From Thermophagus sp052400625 (GTDB taxonomy: Bacteria > Bacteroidota > Bacteroidia > Bacteroidales > Marinilabiliaceae): a stretch of DNA of 64,000 nt. The first letter of the stretch is position 1. Each line of letters starts with the position of its first letter. The position numbers and the translations under genes were made by a program. The stretch is from NCBI GenBank assembly GCA_052400625.1, contig JBQTGH010000006.1. One strand, 5' to 3'. Below the pieces are notes generated by a model. It searched no databases. It saw nothing but the letters and a program-made list of their open reading frames with translations, and was not told the DNA's origin. This document shows positions 28,383-36,915 of this stretch, piece after piece.

Positions 28383-28413
28383 AAAAAAATAAGGATCTCG
28401 CTGATCCTTATTT
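28383..28413 (-). terminator. Intrinsic terminator at the end of mce
   Basis: On the minus strand AAATAAGGATC and GATCCTTATTT form an 11-bp stem with a 5-base loop, then a T-run. The stem overlaps the mce stop codon (28408-28410). It separates mce from mmdA, so the decarboxylase genes need their own promoter in the 277 bases that follow. Confidence 0.85.
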
Positions 28414-28815
28414 GGGTGCTTCACACAGTTCGGTCAATACCCCGAAAGTGGATTTGGGGTGTAAAAAGGCGATGTTAAGTCCTTCGGCACCTTTTCTGGG
28501 CTGTTTATCGATCAAACGAACGCCTTGTGCTTCGGCTCCTTTCAGTTTTTCATCCAAGCCTTCTACCGCAAACGCCATGTGATGAATGCCTTCACCTTTT
28601 TTCTCGATAAATTTTCCGATGGGGCCTTCGCTGTCGGTCGATTCGAGCAACTCTATTTTGGTTTGACCCACTTTAAAGAAGGCGGTTTTAACTTTTTGAT
28701 CAGCCACTTCTTCTACTGCATAACATTTTAATCCGAAAACCTTTTCGTAAAATGGAATGGCTTCGTCAAGACTCTTTACGGCAATGCCGATGTGTTCAAT
28801 ATGTGTTGGTTTCAT
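28408..28815 (-). CDS. mce: Methylmalonyl-CoA epimerase (135 aa)
   Basis: Interconverts the R and S forms of methylmalonyl-CoA. The vicinal-oxygen-chelate fold is seen as two repeats, with metal ligands in IEHIGIAVKSLDEAIPFYE (His), GIHHMAFAV (His) and a C-terminal glutamate in LTELCEAP. Length is normal. Its position next to mmdA fits the propionate branch, since the mutase and the decarboxylase use different epimers. A terminator at its 3' end suggests it can be transcribed alone. Confidence 0.95.
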   Translation of the reverse strand: MKPTHIEHIGIAVKSLDEAIPFYEKVFGLKCYAVEEVADQKVKTAFFKVGQTKIELLESTDSEGPIGKFIEKKGEGIHHMAFAVEGLDEKLKGAEAQGVRLIDKQPRKGAEGLNIAFLHPKSTFGVLTELCEAPK

Positions 28816-29725
28816 ATCAATATTATTTATTATACATCAATATTCCCATTAGATTATTTAATAATTCCTTGACAAACAACTCATTAATCCTCCTTCCCTT
28901 CTCCTCATCCCCCAAAAACTTACGATCCAACAGTAAGGATTAATGAACCTTTGATTTTCAAGATTAAACAAAACCTTCTTCTTTTTCAGGGCCACATTTC
29001 CAATTTTGTTTGAAACGCCCAGAACCTTTATAAAGAAAATTTTCCGCAAAAGTAGCAGAATTAAAACACTATTGCTATAAATTAATCAAGAAAAAAAGGG
29101 TGTTTTACAACAGGTCTTGAGGGTTACAACCCCATCCTTCTCCTCTTTTTTTTGTTGATGACCTTTGGGGCTGAAGATTCACCCGATGCGCTCGTGAAGA
29201 GGCCTAAGGTTAATGTTTCCGCCTTTTGATGCGCCAGCCTGCTTCTCAATTGTTTCTTTTCGCTTTTCCCGCTGATATCTAAGGAATATCCTCTATTATA
29301 AAATCCAAAGCTGCCAGAGAAAGGAAAAGGATACGATACACGATTGTTCCAACTTTCGAAATAACAGTTTTACTTTTTTCTTTATGGCTGGAACAAACTG
29401 TTTGTTCTGATGAAATTTTTTTTTTCTAATTCTATCCAACACTTCTGTAGAAAATGGGTATCCAGGTTCATTGGAAAGCAATTCCCATAACCATTGGAAA
29501 GCGATTCCCATTACCATGGGAAAGGGATTCCCATTACCGTGGGAAAGCGATTCCCATTATCGTGGGAAAGCGATTCCCATTACCGTGGGAAAGGGATTCC
29601 CATTACCGTGGGAAGACGATTCCCATGGTTCATGAATGGTTGAAGAGTGAGTTAAAAAAAAGAGATTTTAAAGGAAGGAGGGCCTCCCCCAAAGACCTGC
29701 GTAGATGTGTGGTTGAATGGAGGCA
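28816..29725. other. Gene-free stretch containing a repeat array
   Basis: About 910 bases with no supportable gene. It holds the upstream region of mce and the 23-bp repeat array described separately. Short open frames across the repeats are not protein-like. Confidence 0.5.
29473..29628. repeat. Tandem array of seven 23-bp imperfect palindromes
   Basis: Units start at 29473, 29496, 29519, 29542, 29565, 29588 and 29611. The core GGGAAAGCGATTCCC is an imperfect inverted repeat (GGGA/TCCC arms), followed by an ATTACCGT spacer. Differences between units are single substitutions. A period of 23 shifts the frame each time, which argues against a coding repeat. The array lies just past the 3' end of the LytTR regulator gene. 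Confidence 0.95.
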
Positions 29726-30502
29726 CTAACCGGCATTTTCCAGCCAATCCTTGAAAGATTTAATCCGGTCGCGACTAACCACAATATCGCGTGTTTCCCT
29801 GTCGGTTTTCACCTTTATTTTAAGACGGTAATTACCAAATGAAACAATATCGCCCAGCGAATCGATATGGACCATATCCTTGCGGCTGGTTCGAAAAAAC
29901 CGAAAGGGATCCAGTTCCTTTTCCAACTGGTTGAGCGATTGATCCAGAAAATAGATTTTCCCCTGGCGCGTCAGTAAATAGGTCGCCTTATCTTCGCTGT
30001 AGAAACAGGCCACATTTTCGGTTTTGAGCACCTTGATATGCTCTCCCACGCTCACCACAAACCGTTGCCGATATTTCTGTCCTCTGTCAATCATTTGAGC
30101 CATGGTTTGCACCATGCGGGAAAAACCATCCGAAGGAAAAGAGGACTGATGTAACCTTTTAAATTTCTCCAAAGCCTGCTTTAGCTCATGCTTATCGATA
30201 GGTTTAAGTAAATAGTCTACACTATTCACTTTGAACGCTTTAATAGCAAACTGATCGTAGGCCGTTGCGAAGACTACCGGAAACGCTATTTCTACCTTTT
30301 CAAAAATATCGAAGCTGGTGCCATCCCCCAATTGAATATCGAAAACCCCAAGATCGGGCGCAGAATGTTGCTTGATCCACTCAACGGCAGAGGTGACCGA
30401 AGCACATGTGCCAACCACCTCTGCCGAGGGGTCTGTCTGACGAAGCATTTCGGCAAGATGCGTGGCGGCAAAAGGTTCATCTTCCACTATCAGGATAGTC
30501 AT
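29726..30502 (-). CDS. LytTR-family response regulator (258 aa)
   Basis: An N-terminal receiver domain with the acidic pair (VEDE near residue 7), the phosphoacceptor aspartate in DLGVFDIQLGDG, the FATAYD threonine and the KPID lysine. It is followed by a LytTR DNA-binding domain (about residues 150-250) with FYSEDKATYLLTRQGK and FFRTSRKDMVHID. It is downstream of the LytS-type kinase on the same strand with a 170-base gap, so the two form a cognate pair. Targets are unknown, but the neighbouring TonB receptor genes are candidates. Confidence 0.93.
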   Translation of the reverse strand: MTILIVEDEPFAATHLAEMLRQTDPSAEVVGTCASVTSAVEWIKQHSAPDLGVFDIQLGDGTSFDIFEKVEIAFPVVFATAYDQFAIKAFKVNSVDYLLKPIDKHELKQALEKFKRLHQSSFPSDGFSRMVQTMAQMIDRGQKYRQRFVVSVGEHIKVLKTENVACFYSEDKATYLLTRQGKIYFLDQSLNQLEKELDPFRFFRTSRKDMVHIDSLGDIVSFGNYRLKIKVKTDRETRDIVVSRDRIKSFKDWLENAG

Positions 30503-30672
30503 GCGGTGGTTGGTTATGAGTTTTTCGTTTCGATGTTTTATTTAAAAAGAAATTTGTTTTGGGTTATGGGATGGTTGTGATAAATATACGAATATCTGAA
30601 AATATACCATGCCCGAAAGGCGAGGGCAAAACGTACACGGGACTTTCTCTGCCCCTTCTTCTGGGGGTCGAT

Positions 30673-31713
30673 TTATGGTCCCTCAAAGTTTTTAATCAAC
30701 GGAATCCTGACCTCAAATATACCATCCTCATGAATAATGTCAATTTCTTTACCGGTCAGAAAGCGATATCGTCCTCTGACATTCTCCAACCCGATATTCA
30801 ACGATTCCACGCCATTATTGGAGGCATATCGGGTATTCTTCACCACCAGGGTTTCGGCCTGCTTTGATACACTGATATGCATGGGCTTTTCGAGGGAAAA
30901 GATATTGTGCTTAAAGGCGTTTTCCATTAACATCTGAATGGAAAGCGGAACAACCGAATAGTTGGCAAGATCTTCCTCCGGCAGCGAATAATGAAAGGCG
31001 TTTCCAAACCGCATCTCCTGCAACCACAGATACCGGGCTGTTAGTTGTAATTCCGCCTCAACGGTCACCAGGTCGCTGTCTTGCATCTCCAGAATACTTC
31101 GATACATGCCGGCAAGGTTGTACAAAAATTGTTTTGAAGTTTCGCTGTTTTGATCAATCAGCGAAGCTGCTACATTGAGGCTGTTGAAGAGAAAGTGGGG
31201 ATTCACCTGACTCTTCAACACCTCATATTTGGCCGTTAAGGCTTCCCGCTTCAGCGCTTCCCGTTTCTGGACTTCTGCCAGCCAGTCCATAAAAAACGAG
31301 CGGGCATAGAACCACAAGGTTATGATGTAGAGAATGACAAATTCTGTTACCCATATTACGGGATAGGTTTTCAGAAACAGCCCAAAGGGCATACCCTGAA
31401 TCAGTGAAAACCAAAACCAGTTGGTGAAGAATATGACCATCCCCGAATAAATGGTGGTAATGAAAAAGGCTATCAACACGCTTTTCACCGGACGGGTTTG
31501 CCACGATACAAAACGTGATATGCCAATATTATACAAATAACCGTTGAAAAATAAACCATAGCCCAGCATGATGGAATAGCCCAAATTTTGGATAACGGCC
31601 ATGGGATGACGCAGGCACTGAGGACACATAATCCATTGAAACACAAATCCGATCAGCATGGATACTAAGCCATACGATAAAAACACCAATACCGGATACT
31701 TCTTTTTTGTCAT
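30673..31713 (-). CDS. LytS/YehU-type sensor histidine kinase (346 aa)
   Basis: Four membrane helices (residues about 10-150) are followed by the His_kinase domain with phosphoacceptor motif KSQVNPHFLFNSLN. The ATPase region carries the N-box MLMENAFKHNIF and the glycine-rich LNIGLENVRGRY. I use the ATG at 31713; an in-frame TTG lies two codons upstream. There is no extracytoplasmic sensor domain of any size, so the signal is probably sensed within the membrane. Confidence 0.93.
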   Translation of the reverse strand: MTKKKYPVLVFLSYGLVSMLIGFVFQWIMCPQCLRHPMAVIQNLGYSIMLGYGLFFNGYLYNIGISRFVSWQTRPVKSVLIAFFITTIYSGMVIFFTNWFWFSLIQGMPFGLFLKTYPVIWVTEFVILYIITLWFYARSFFMDWLAEVQKREALKREALTAKYEVLKSQVNPHFLFNSLNVAASLIDQNSETSKQFLYNLAGMYRSILEMQDSDLVTVEAELQLTARYLWLQEMRFGNAFHYSLPEEDLANYSVVPLSIQMLMENAFKHNIFSLEKPMHISVSKQAETLVVKNTRYASNNGVESLNIGLENVRGRYRFLTGKEIDIIHEDGIFEVRIPLIKNFEGP

Positions 31714-31771
31714 TGCCAAAAGTAAGATGATGGATACTAAATAATGGTTGATGGGTTACGGTGAATGCTTT

Positions 31772-32404
31772 TTAGGGTTTTATTTTTTCTATTTGTTGGG
31801 CATTGATTTCTTCTCCCCAGTCGGGCCAGAGCGCGTGGGGCGCCTCAAATGACTGAAACAACCTGGCGGCTTTTTCATACAGTGGCCGTGCCTTTTTTTC
31901 GCCTCCACCAAACATGGCCGGGGTATACAGAACATTCTGCGCTTTACAAAACCATAGTCGGGGATTGTTGGGATTGAGTTTTTCTGCCTGTGCAAGGGCT
32001 TCATTGGAAAGCATGGAATACTTCATTCCCCGGGTTGGTGTGGTGATGCGCATGGAATGAATGAGTCCTTGCAATACATACAGCTCAGACTCATCAGGGG
32101 CCAGTTTGAGTGCTTTGTTGAGCATTTCCTGGGCTTTATCCAGCTGTCGGTCGGTCTCTTCCGTATCCTCAAAAATAGAAAAAGTAATGGTGACATAAGA
32201 ATATGCGGCATAATAATACGGTATCCATTTCTCTTTTTCGGCTTCCCCAATGCGGTAGAACTTGGCTGCAAGGGTCTCTAATTCCGATGATGAGGAACTT
32301 TGATACATTTTGTCAATGTTTTCTTTCATCACCGTTTCATAATTTCCGGCGCTTGACAGTGAGGCTGATAGCACTACAACGATGGTTAATAAGATGGTTT
32401 TCAT
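31772..32404 (-). CDS. Exported TPR-like protein (210 aa)
   Basis: A signal peptide (about residues 1-19, ending SLSSAG) precedes a helical protein with tetratricopeptide-like pairs: DKAQEMLNKALKLAPDESELYVLQG and LAQAEKLNPNNPRLWFCKAQ are the clearest. Predicted periplasmic. It sits between a TonB-dependent receptor and a LytS-type kinase, all on one strand with short gaps, so it probably belongs to the same functional unit. The role is unknown. Confidence 0.8.
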   Translation of the reverse strand: MKTILLTIVVVLSASLSSAGNYETVMKENIDKMYQSSSSSELETLAAKFYRIGEAEKEKWIPYYYAAYSYVTITFSIFEDTEETDRQLDKAQEMLNKALKLAPDESELYVLQGLIHSMRITTPTRGMKYSMLSNEALAQAEKLNPNNPRLWFCKAQNVLYTPAMFGGGEKKARPLYEKAARLFQSFEAPHALWPDWGEEINAQQIEKIKP

Positions 32405-32556
32405 GGCTTATAGTTTTTTTTGTTAATAATGAGAAGATTTATGGCTCTATTTTTAGAGGTAAGATTTAAAGTAAGTTAGATTTAAGTATTAAGATTGATA
32501 GATAAACAATTGTTTTGATGTAAGACCAATAAATACAACAGCTCTTGTAAAGGGAT

Positions 32557-34707
32557 TTAGTTAATGGATATAAACACCCCCAGAAACACGAATTGTTTGA
32601 CGTCGGAACGGATGGTAACAAGCTTAGGGTCGCCATCGTCGATAGCCAAAGGAATTCTTCGATATCCCAACACATTATCGCGTCCCAACACATTGGAAAA
32701 ACTAAGGTGTACAATGGTTTGATTTCCCAATATGCCGGTGAGGTAACTCATATTAACGCCTATTTCACTGTAATTGGGTGACGTATGTGCCATAAACTGG
32801 GCGTCACCCGGCTGATGATAGGGGCGCCCCGAATTCCATGACCAGGAGGCACCAATCTGAGTTCTGAGGGGTATGATGAAATGTTTGGCAACGACATTTA
32901 ATGTGTGCGGGGCAATAAATTCGGGTTCTACTTTTAGGGGATAGTCCAGAAACTTTCGTTTGGAAACAATCAATGAATAGGAAACCCAATAGTCGGTATG
33001 GTCAAAAAGCGTTTTGTCGCGAAAAAATAAATCAATCCCTTTGGCATACCCCTCTCCACCATTGGCAAAAGGAACAAATTGGGCAAATTGGTTATATTCT
33101 CCCGTAACCAATCGACGATACTTTTTATAATACGCTTCGGCCCGGAACAGACGCCGGCTCAGTTGTCCCGTTTGCAGCCCCAGGATAAAATGTTCGGCCT
33201 TCTGCATCTCTATAGAAGGGTTGTACTTCAAAAAATCGGATGGTACCGCCTGGTAATAATGGCCCCACGCCATGGAGATGGTGGTGTTCTCGCCTGTTGC
33301 AAACGCCATCGCTGCACGTGGCGACCAGTGGTATTCTCCCGTGCGAGACGAATGTTCGAAGCGTATGCCCGGCCTGAACGCCAGGGCGTTGGAAAGCCGC
33401 CACTCTCCTTCTGCAAAGGCTGCAACAAGGTGGTCGTGAACATCAGAATTTTGGGCCAATGCCCCTCCTTCCTGAAGGTATTCCTCATTAAATTGGTTGA
33501 ACTGCCACGTTGTACCGTAAGTCAACTTCAACCCTGATTCTGCCCGGGTAATGAGTTTTAGTTTTCCTTCCGAGATCCACTCTTTGGTATCTACGTTATG
33601 AATACCGGCCCTCATATCCTGATGATCGAAAGTAATGGAAGCCCCCACTTTGAGAAGCGTCTTGTCGGAAACAGGTGTATTAAAGGTTGTGTTTGAATAA
33701 AGGTTTCCACCCGCTTCATCGATAGTAATTTCTCCTCCCGAACCGTCGTTGGTACGAAATGATTGACCTCCGTAATCGCCCGCCACAAACGACTTAAACA
33801 GGTTGCCATGGTCGCCTTTATGCCGGTAGATCAAGTAGGCATTGCCCGACTCGACGGGTTGGTCCCAGTCAATACGATTATGGGCAAAATGGTTAAAGGG
33901 CCCGAAATTGTAATACCCCATGCCGGCCGAGAAGGAACGGTTGCCGGATGCCAGGGTTTTTGACACTTCGCCTCCAATGTTCATAAGCGACAGACTGGTC
34001 AGCTCTTCGAGGGCCACCCCCGACGATTCGAGAACCAGCACCGATGATAGCGCCTGCCCGTATTCGGCCGAATAACCACCGGTACTAAAAAAGACCCCTT
34101 CGAACAACGACGGCGCAAACCGACCGCGAGTAGGCAAATCGGGCACCTTCGAATAGTATGGTTTGGCGGCCAGCATACCATCCATAAGCACTTTTGTTTC
34201 GCCGGCATCACCCCCTCGCACCATCAACCGTCCGTCATCCGCAGCAATCTGCGTTCCGGGAAGGGTCTTTAAGGCGGCTCCTATATCGCCCATGGAACCC
34301 GCCGTTGTATAAATATCGAGCGGGGTCATTACGGCTGCCCGTTTTCGGTCACCCGCCTCAAAACTACCGGCAGTAATGGTTACCGCCTTCAAACTTGTAA
34401 TACTTTCTTTCATCCTTATATTGACAACACGATGGGTGTCGGGTGCTATTTCCATCTCGCGATTCTGGTATCCAACAAAACTAAATACCAAAACAAAAGG
34501 TTGATCGCCATCTACCGCCAGGGTATAACTGCCATCAGCACCGGATGTGGTGCCATCGTATTCTCCTTTTACATATATATTAACTCCCGTCAATGGTTCT
34601 CCGGTTCGATGGTCGGTTACCACACCATTTATCCGGGTTTGCCCCATCAGAGGGGTCGCCGTTAGCCCACCTGATACCAGAAACAACAGAAACAACTTTT
34701 CCTTCAT
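32557..34707 (-). CDS. TonB-dependent receptor with carboxypeptidase-like N-terminal domain (716 aa)
   Basis: A signal peptide (to about residue 22) is followed by an N-terminal carboxypeptidase-regulatory-like domain (INGVVTDHRTGEPLTGVNIYVKG ... SFVGYQNREMEI). The plug (GDIGAALKTLPGTQIAADDGRLMVRGG and STGGYSAEYGQALSS) and a 22-strand-type barrel ending FVFLGVFISIN come next. It is shorter than SusC-type receptors and no SusD gene is adjacent, so polysaccharide uptake is less likely than a small ligand. First gene of the cluster with the TPR-like protein and two-component pair. Confidence 0.9.
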   Translation of the reverse strand: MKEKLFLLFLVSGGLTATPLMGQTRINGVVTDHRTGEPLTGVNIYVKGEYDGTTSGADGSYTLAVDGDQPFVLVFSFVGYQNREMEIAPDTHRVVNIRMKESITSLKAVTITAGSFEAGDRKRAAVMTPLDIYTTAGSMGDIGAALKTLPGTQIAADDGRLMVRGGDAGETKVLMDGMLAAKPYYSKVPDLPTRGRFAPSLFEGVFFSTGGYSAEYGQALSSVLVLESSGVALEELTSLSLMNIGGEVSKTLASGNRSFSAGMGYYNFGPFNHFAHNRIDWDQPVESGNAYLIYRHKGDHGNLFKSFVAGDYGGQSFRTNDGSGGEITIDEAGGNLYSNTTFNTPVSDKTLLKVGASITFDHQDMRAGIHNVDTKEWISEGKLKLITRAESGLKLTYGTTWQFNQFNEEYLQEGGALAQNSDVHDHLVAAFAEGEWRLSNALAFRPGIRFEHSSRTGEYHWSPRAAMAFATGENTTISMAWGHYYQAVPSDFLKYNPSIEMQKAEHFILGLQTGQLSRRLFRAEAYYKKYRRLVTGEYNQFAQFVPFANGGEGYAKGIDLFFRDKTLFDHTDYWVSYSLIVSKRKFLDYPLKVEPEFIAPHTLNVVAKHFIIPLRTQIGASWSWNSGRPYHQPGDAQFMAHTSPNYSEIGVNMSYLTGILGNQTIVHLSFSNVLGRDNVLGYRRIPLAIDDGDPKLVTIRSDVKQFVFLGVFISIN

Positions 34708-35471
34708 GATTTACCAAAAATAAATGCTGTTAAACGTTTGATTGTTAATACGTGAATGCAAATTCACTGGATTTCGGAATATTAGTATGTCAAGGCTTGG
34801 ATCATTAATTTTTACTTCCCGAAATTCATATAACAAATTTGGACCGGTAAACGCCATAAAGCAAAAAAGAAAGGACAAGTGGAGAAAATAAGCCGACCAA
34901 CGGGAATATGCACCGACAAGCAGGGAAAACAACAAGCATCTGAAGAGAAGCTCCCCATTCATTCGTATAAATTTAAGTTATGTCGCGGGCCATATGGATC
35001 GCACTTGATGGATCGTTCTTAGTTTACAGTTCTTAGTTGCTAGTTCTTGGTGAAAAGTCCATCGTTATTAACTGCCAGCCTAATGGTTCTAATAGTTGGT
35101 CGCTCCAGTAATCTGACTCTTTTGTGGCCATCCCTCATGGTTGGGCGGCAATACTGAAAATTACTTAAATCCCCGCCTGCCTGCTCTCTTCTCCATCCTG
35201 CCTCTACACTATATGCTCCTTCTGGTTGTGACAACCGTAAAATGGTCAGGCCCGCTTCTTTTATTTATAACATCAGACGCCCATGGCCACGGAAAAAAGG
35301 AAGGTCACAACGTCCCTGTACTTCACCTGCTCTTTACTATAAATCACCAACTTATGGAATAACATTCAAAATAAACCGAACCATTAAGAATATTTAAACC
35401 ATACAAAAACCCTGAGCTGTTTCCATGTTTCGGCAAAAAACGTCATTTTTGCACCACATATTCCAAAAACA
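34708..35471. other. Gene-free stretch with a degenerate heptad repeat
   Basis: About 760 bases between the divergent receptor and SDR genes. No coding frame is convincing. At 35015-35056 the motif GTTCTTA and near-copies recur every 7 bases, with the closest copies spaced exactly 14 bases apart (35015, 35029, 35043). Confidence 0.55.
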
Positions 35472-36281
35472 ATGAAAGACAAAGTCATAATAATTACGGG
35501 GGCCTCCTCAGGTATAGGACGGGCGTGTGCCTATGAATTTGCCGGACGAGGTGCCAAACTTGCGCTGGCAGCGCGTAACGCCGACAAACTGAAAGAAATA
35601 GAACAAACAATGACCGGTCAAGGGCACGAAGTGTTGGTGGTGCCCACCGACGTCAGCCGGGAAGAAGACTGCCAAAACCTGATACAACAAACCGTTGAAA
35701 GGTATGGTAAAATCGATATCCTGATCAACAATGCGGGGATCTCCATGCGAGCGATTTTTGAAGAGGTGGATTTAAGTGTTTTGAAACAATTAATGGACGT
35801 TAATTTCTGGGGTACTGTTTATTGCACCAAATATGCGTTACCCTATCTGCTGGCTGCTAAAGGATCGGTGGTAGGGATCTCCTCCATCGCCGGCTTCATA
35901 GGGTTGCCGGGCCGAACCGGTTATTCGGCTTCCAAATTTGCCATGCACGGTTTTTTACAGACCCTTCGTACCGAAAACCTCAAAAAGGGGTTGCATGTAC
36001 TCATCGCGGCGCCCGGCTTCACGAGTACCAACGTTCGTAAATCGGCACTCACTGCCAACGGAGCGCAACAAGGCGAGACGCCTCGGGCCGAAGAGAAAAT
36101 GATGAGTGCCGAAGAGGTAGCCCGTCATCTGGCCCATGCCATCCGCAAACGAAAGAGAACCCTCGTTCTGACCTTTGTGGAAGGAAAACTAACGGTGTTC
36201 CTAAGCAAATGGTGGCCTTCGTTGATCGAAAAGTTATCGTATCACCACATGGCAAAAGAACCGGACTCTCCCTTTAAGTAA
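35472..36281 (+). CDS. Short-chain dehydrogenase/reductase (269 aa)
   Basis: NAD(P)-dependent oxidoreductase. The Rossmann motif TGASSGIG, the NNAG strand, the catalytic serine in GISSIAG and the YSASK tyrosine-lysine pair are present in normal spacing. The basic residues after the second strand (LAARN) suggest NADP preference, which is inference. The substrate is unknown; the form resembles the DHRS7-like group. Followed by a thioesterase and a peptidase on the same strand. Confidence 0.92.
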   Translation: MKDKVIIITGASSGIGRACAYEFAGRGAKLALAARNADKLKEIEQTMTGQGHEVLVVPTDVSREEDCQNLIQQTVERYGKIDILINNAGISMRAIFEEVDLSVLKQLMDVNFWGTVYCTKYALPYLLAAKGSVVGISSIAGFIGLPGRTGYSASKFAMHGFLQTLRTENLKKGLHVLIAAPGFTSTNVRKSALTANGAQQGETPRAEEKMMSAEEVARHLAHAIRKRKRTLVLTFVEGKLTVFLSKWWPSLIEKLSYHHMAKEPDSPFK

Positions 36282-36423
36282 GCACTCACATGGCCGGGTC
36301 GAAATCATGCATCTGCAATGGTTTTACCCGTTTTTTCGGCACCCTGCTCCTACAATGGGCAGGATATAGGTGCCTGTTTGTTTATTTCCAAAAGAAAAAA
36401 GAATTCACCATATTGCAATAATC

Positions 36424-36843
36424 ATGTTAAAGCATACAACAAAACTGAGAGTGCGCTACGGCGAAACCGACCAGATGGGGATTGTCAACAATGCAGTCTA
36501 TTCGGCCTATTTTGAGGTGGGACGTACCGAAATGTTCCGGCACCTGGGACTTCCCTACAGCGAAATAGAAAAGCAAGGGATTATGCTGCCGCTTTCCGAA
36601 CTGCATGTTAAGTTTTTGCGGTCGGCCCGTTACGACGATGAACTGACCATCGAGACCTACGTGGAAGATTTTCCCACATCCAGGATTCGGTTTCAATACA
36701 ATATATATAATCAATCGGGACAATTGTTGGTAAAGGGTGAAACCGTACTGGCTTTTTTGGATGCCCAAACACGACGACCAACGCGCATTCCGCCGTTTCT
36801 GGCCGATAAAATTGCCCCTTTCTTTAAAACGCATGGGCACTAA
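36424..36843 (+). CDS. YbgC/4HBT-type acyl-CoA thioesterase (139 aa)
   Basis: Hot-dog fold protein with the 4-hydroxybenzoyl-CoA thioesterase signature RYGETDQMGIVNNAVYSAYF, whose aspartate is catalytic in the family, and the central helix VGRTEMFRHLG. The frame is open further upstream, but the ATG at 36424 matches the family start. Likely hydrolyses short or branched acyl-CoA; the substrate is not deducible. Confidence 0.9.
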   Translation: MLKHTTKLRVRYGETDQMGIVNNAVYSAYFEVGRTEMFRHLGLPYSEIEKQGIMLPLSELHVKFLRSARYDDELTIETYVEDFPTSRIRFQYNIYNQSGQLLVKGETVLAFLDAQTRRPTRIPPFLADKIAPFFKTHGH

Positions 36844-36915
36844 GGCCTGCCCCGGGCATTCACGATGCCGTGACGGGAGGGCCCTTAATCGTTTCCCTAC
36901 AAACAGAGTAACACC

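Noticed and set aside
29454..29729. Plus-strand frame through the 23-bp array
   Set aside because: A 23-base period cycles through all three frames, the product is a low-complexity repeat, and the frame ends inside the response regulator gene.
32557..34707. SusC-type polysaccharide utilisation locus
   Set aside because: The receptor is too short for SusC and no SusD gene or glycosidase cluster is adjacent.
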